From Gallionellaceae bacterium (GTDB taxonomy: Bacteria > Pseudomonadota > Gammaproteobacteria > Burkholderiales > Gallionellaceae), in the NCBI GenBank assembly GCA_003151655.1, contig PLYB01000068.1, positions 1-7,391 on the forward strand: a DNA stretch of 7,391 nt. Direction: 5' to 3'. A model generated the notes under the pieces. It ran no database searches and had not been told where the DNA came from. It saw only the letters and a list, made by a program, of their open reading frames with translations. This document shows positions 6,209 to 7,391 of this stretch, piece by piece. Within the stretch, counting starts at the first letter, position 1. Every line of letters starts with the position of its first letter. A program made the position numbers and the translations under genes.

Positions 6209-7391
6209 TTACCCCGCAAGACATTCGCGCCAAAGCACTGCGCCACTGGAGTAGTTATGCGTATCACCGCCAGTTTTTATCCGGCGCGTCTTGGCAGGCG
6301 CTCGACATCCAATTCGGCAAGCCGGGCGGTCGTGAACTGCTAAACGAATTCGCCAATATCAGTAAATCGTTGCATGAGTTGCAAGCCTCCGCCAAAGCTA
6401 CACTGGGATATGGCTACCGGATCGATTTCGAACCTGTTGCGCATCGTCAATTGGGCGAGCAGCATTTACCCGGCAGAATATATTTTGATTCCGAACAGGA
6501 TTTTTTGCGCTTTATCGGCAAGCTGCGGGAAGCGACACAATTCAAGCAACTGGCTCAACAAACCTTGGCGCAATATCCGCTCTTTGCCGAAGTATTGCAC
6601 GACAAGCCACGCTGGTTATTGGACAACCTTGCGGTTTGGGGCAAGTTGCTCAGCGTCGCCACTTGGTTCATCGCGCACCCGCTCCCGGAACTATTTATCC
6701 GCCAGATTGATTTGCCCGACATCGATAGCAAGTTTATCGAACAGCACAAAACTCAGTTGACCGTTTTGCTGGATGTTCTATTGCCGTCCTCCAGTATCGA
6801 TTGTGAAGCGAAGTCGTTTGAGCAACGCTATGGTCTGCGTTTTGACCAGCACCTGATCCGCTTCCGCGTGCTTGATTCTACTTTTGCTTTGGCAGGACTC
6901 ACCGATCTCACTTTGCCCTTGCAAGATTTTAGTCATTTGCAGCTTCCTGTTGAATACGTCTTCATTACCGAAAATAAAGTAAATGGACTGGCATTCCCGG
7001 ATTTACCCAAAAGCATAGTCATATTTTCGTTGGGTTACGGCGTAGGCAGCTTGGCCGATGTTGGCTGGCTAAAAACCAAACGTATCATTTACTGGGGCGA
7101 CTTGGATACGCACGGTTTTGCGATTCTTTCACGTTTGCGCGAATTGTTTCCGCATGTTGAATCAATGTTGATGGACAGCGCGACGCTGGCAGAAAATCGT
7201 AGCTTCTGCGTTACGGAAGCGTCACCGGTAAAAGAAATGCCATCCTTCTTGACAGACGCCGAACGTGACACTTATATTTTGTTGTCGGATGCCAGTGGCA
7301 TTGCATTGAGGCTTGAGCAAGAACGCATCCCATTCGGTCAGGTGGAAGATTTTTTGCGTGGACTCAAAACCCAAACCCCTCCCGGCCTCCC
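6205..7391 (+). CDS. jetD: Wadjet type I nuclease JetD (DUF3322 and DUF2220 TOPRIM), 3' end beyond the window
   Basis: JetD is the TOPRIM endonuclease of Wadjet, related to topoisomerase VI A/Spo11, which cleaves the plasmid after the JetABC motor stalls on it. The start is GTG 6205, overlapping the jetC stop as GTGA; no ribosome site is visible, so translation is probably coupled. The frame is open for 395 residues to the window edge, so the gene is nearly complete (family members are near 400). The N-terminal half, with RAKALRHWSSYAYHRQFLSG, is DUF3322. The C-terminal DUF2220/TOPRIM part shows the metal-binding residues: E256 in VFITENKVNG, then D299 and D301 in YWGDLDTHGF. It is followed by the conserved near-terminal YILLSDASG and RLEQERIPF. 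All catalytic residues are intact. The last visible codons (TQTPPGL) look unlike the usual tail and may come from a repeat. Confidence 0.92.
   Translation, partial: MITPQDIRAKALRHWSSYAYHRQFLSGASWQALDIQFGKPGGRELLNEFANISKSLHELQASAKATLGYGYRIDFEPVAHRQLGEQHLPGRIYFDSEQDFLRFIGKLREATQFKQLAQQTLAQYPLFAEVLHDKPRWLLDNLAVWGKLLSVATWFIAHPLPELFIRQIDLPDIDSKFIEQHKTQLTVLLDVLLPSSSIDCEAKSFEQRYGLRFDQHLIRFRVLDSTFALAGLTDLTLPLQDFSHLQLPVEYVFITENKVNGLAFPDLPKSIVIFSLGYGVGSLADVGWLKTKRIIYWGDLDTHGFAILSRLRELFPHVESMLMDSATLAENRSFCVTEASPVKEMPSFLTDAERDTYILLSDASGIALRLEQERIPFGQVEDFLRGLKTQTPPGL

Noticed and set aside
6374..6760. 128-residue + strand open frame within jetD
   Set aside because: It is an alternative frame of the DUF3322 region of JetD; the jetD frame itself is open throughout and carries the family motifs.

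Overview
The window holds most of a type I Wadjet (JetABCD, also known as MksFEBG or EptABCD) anti-plasmid defence operon on the + strand. From start to end: the C-terminal part of jetA (kleisin-like, DUF3375); an inserted block of about 1.1 kb; jetB (KITE-like, DUF4194); jetC (SMC-like ATPase); and jetD (DUF3322 plus a DUF2220 TOPRIM nuclease), which runs off the right edge. JetA, JetB and JetC form an SMC-type motor that senses small circular DNA by loop extrusion, and JetD cuts it.

Two things depart from a plain Wadjet operon. First, jetA and jetB, normally adjacent, are separated by 1,088 nt. That stretch holds a complete toxin-antitoxin pair (a DUF1778 ribbon-helix-helix antitoxin and a GNAT acetyltransferase toxin of the TacAT/AtaRT class) with its own apparent promoter and operator. 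It also holds a palindromic MITE/REP-like element of about 126 bp ending 24 nt before the jetB start. Second, jetC carries a -1 frame disruption at a run of six A's (5694-5699). This separates the Walker A, hinge and coiled-coil part from the ABC signature and Walker B. With a seventh A the frame restores a complete protein of 1,122 residues with the conserved C-terminal ATPase motifs. The shift is therefore a recent mutation, a sequencing or assembly error, or, less likely, recoding.

Gene junctions downstream of the insertion are tight: jetB and jetC overlap by 14 nt and jetC and jetD by 4 nt (GTGA), so jetBCD looks translationally coupled. No Shine-Dalgarno is visible in front of jetB. The insertion has probably cut jetB off from its former coupling to jetA, so jetBCD expression may depend on read-through from jetA or from the toxin-antitoxin promoter.

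The organism is most likely a proteobacterium, probably beta or gamma. This rests on moderate GC content, the style of the Wadjet and TacAT-like proteins, and the C-rich palindromic repeats; a species cannot be named. There are no tRNA, rRNA or CRISPR features. The - strand reading frames are shadows of the + strand genes.
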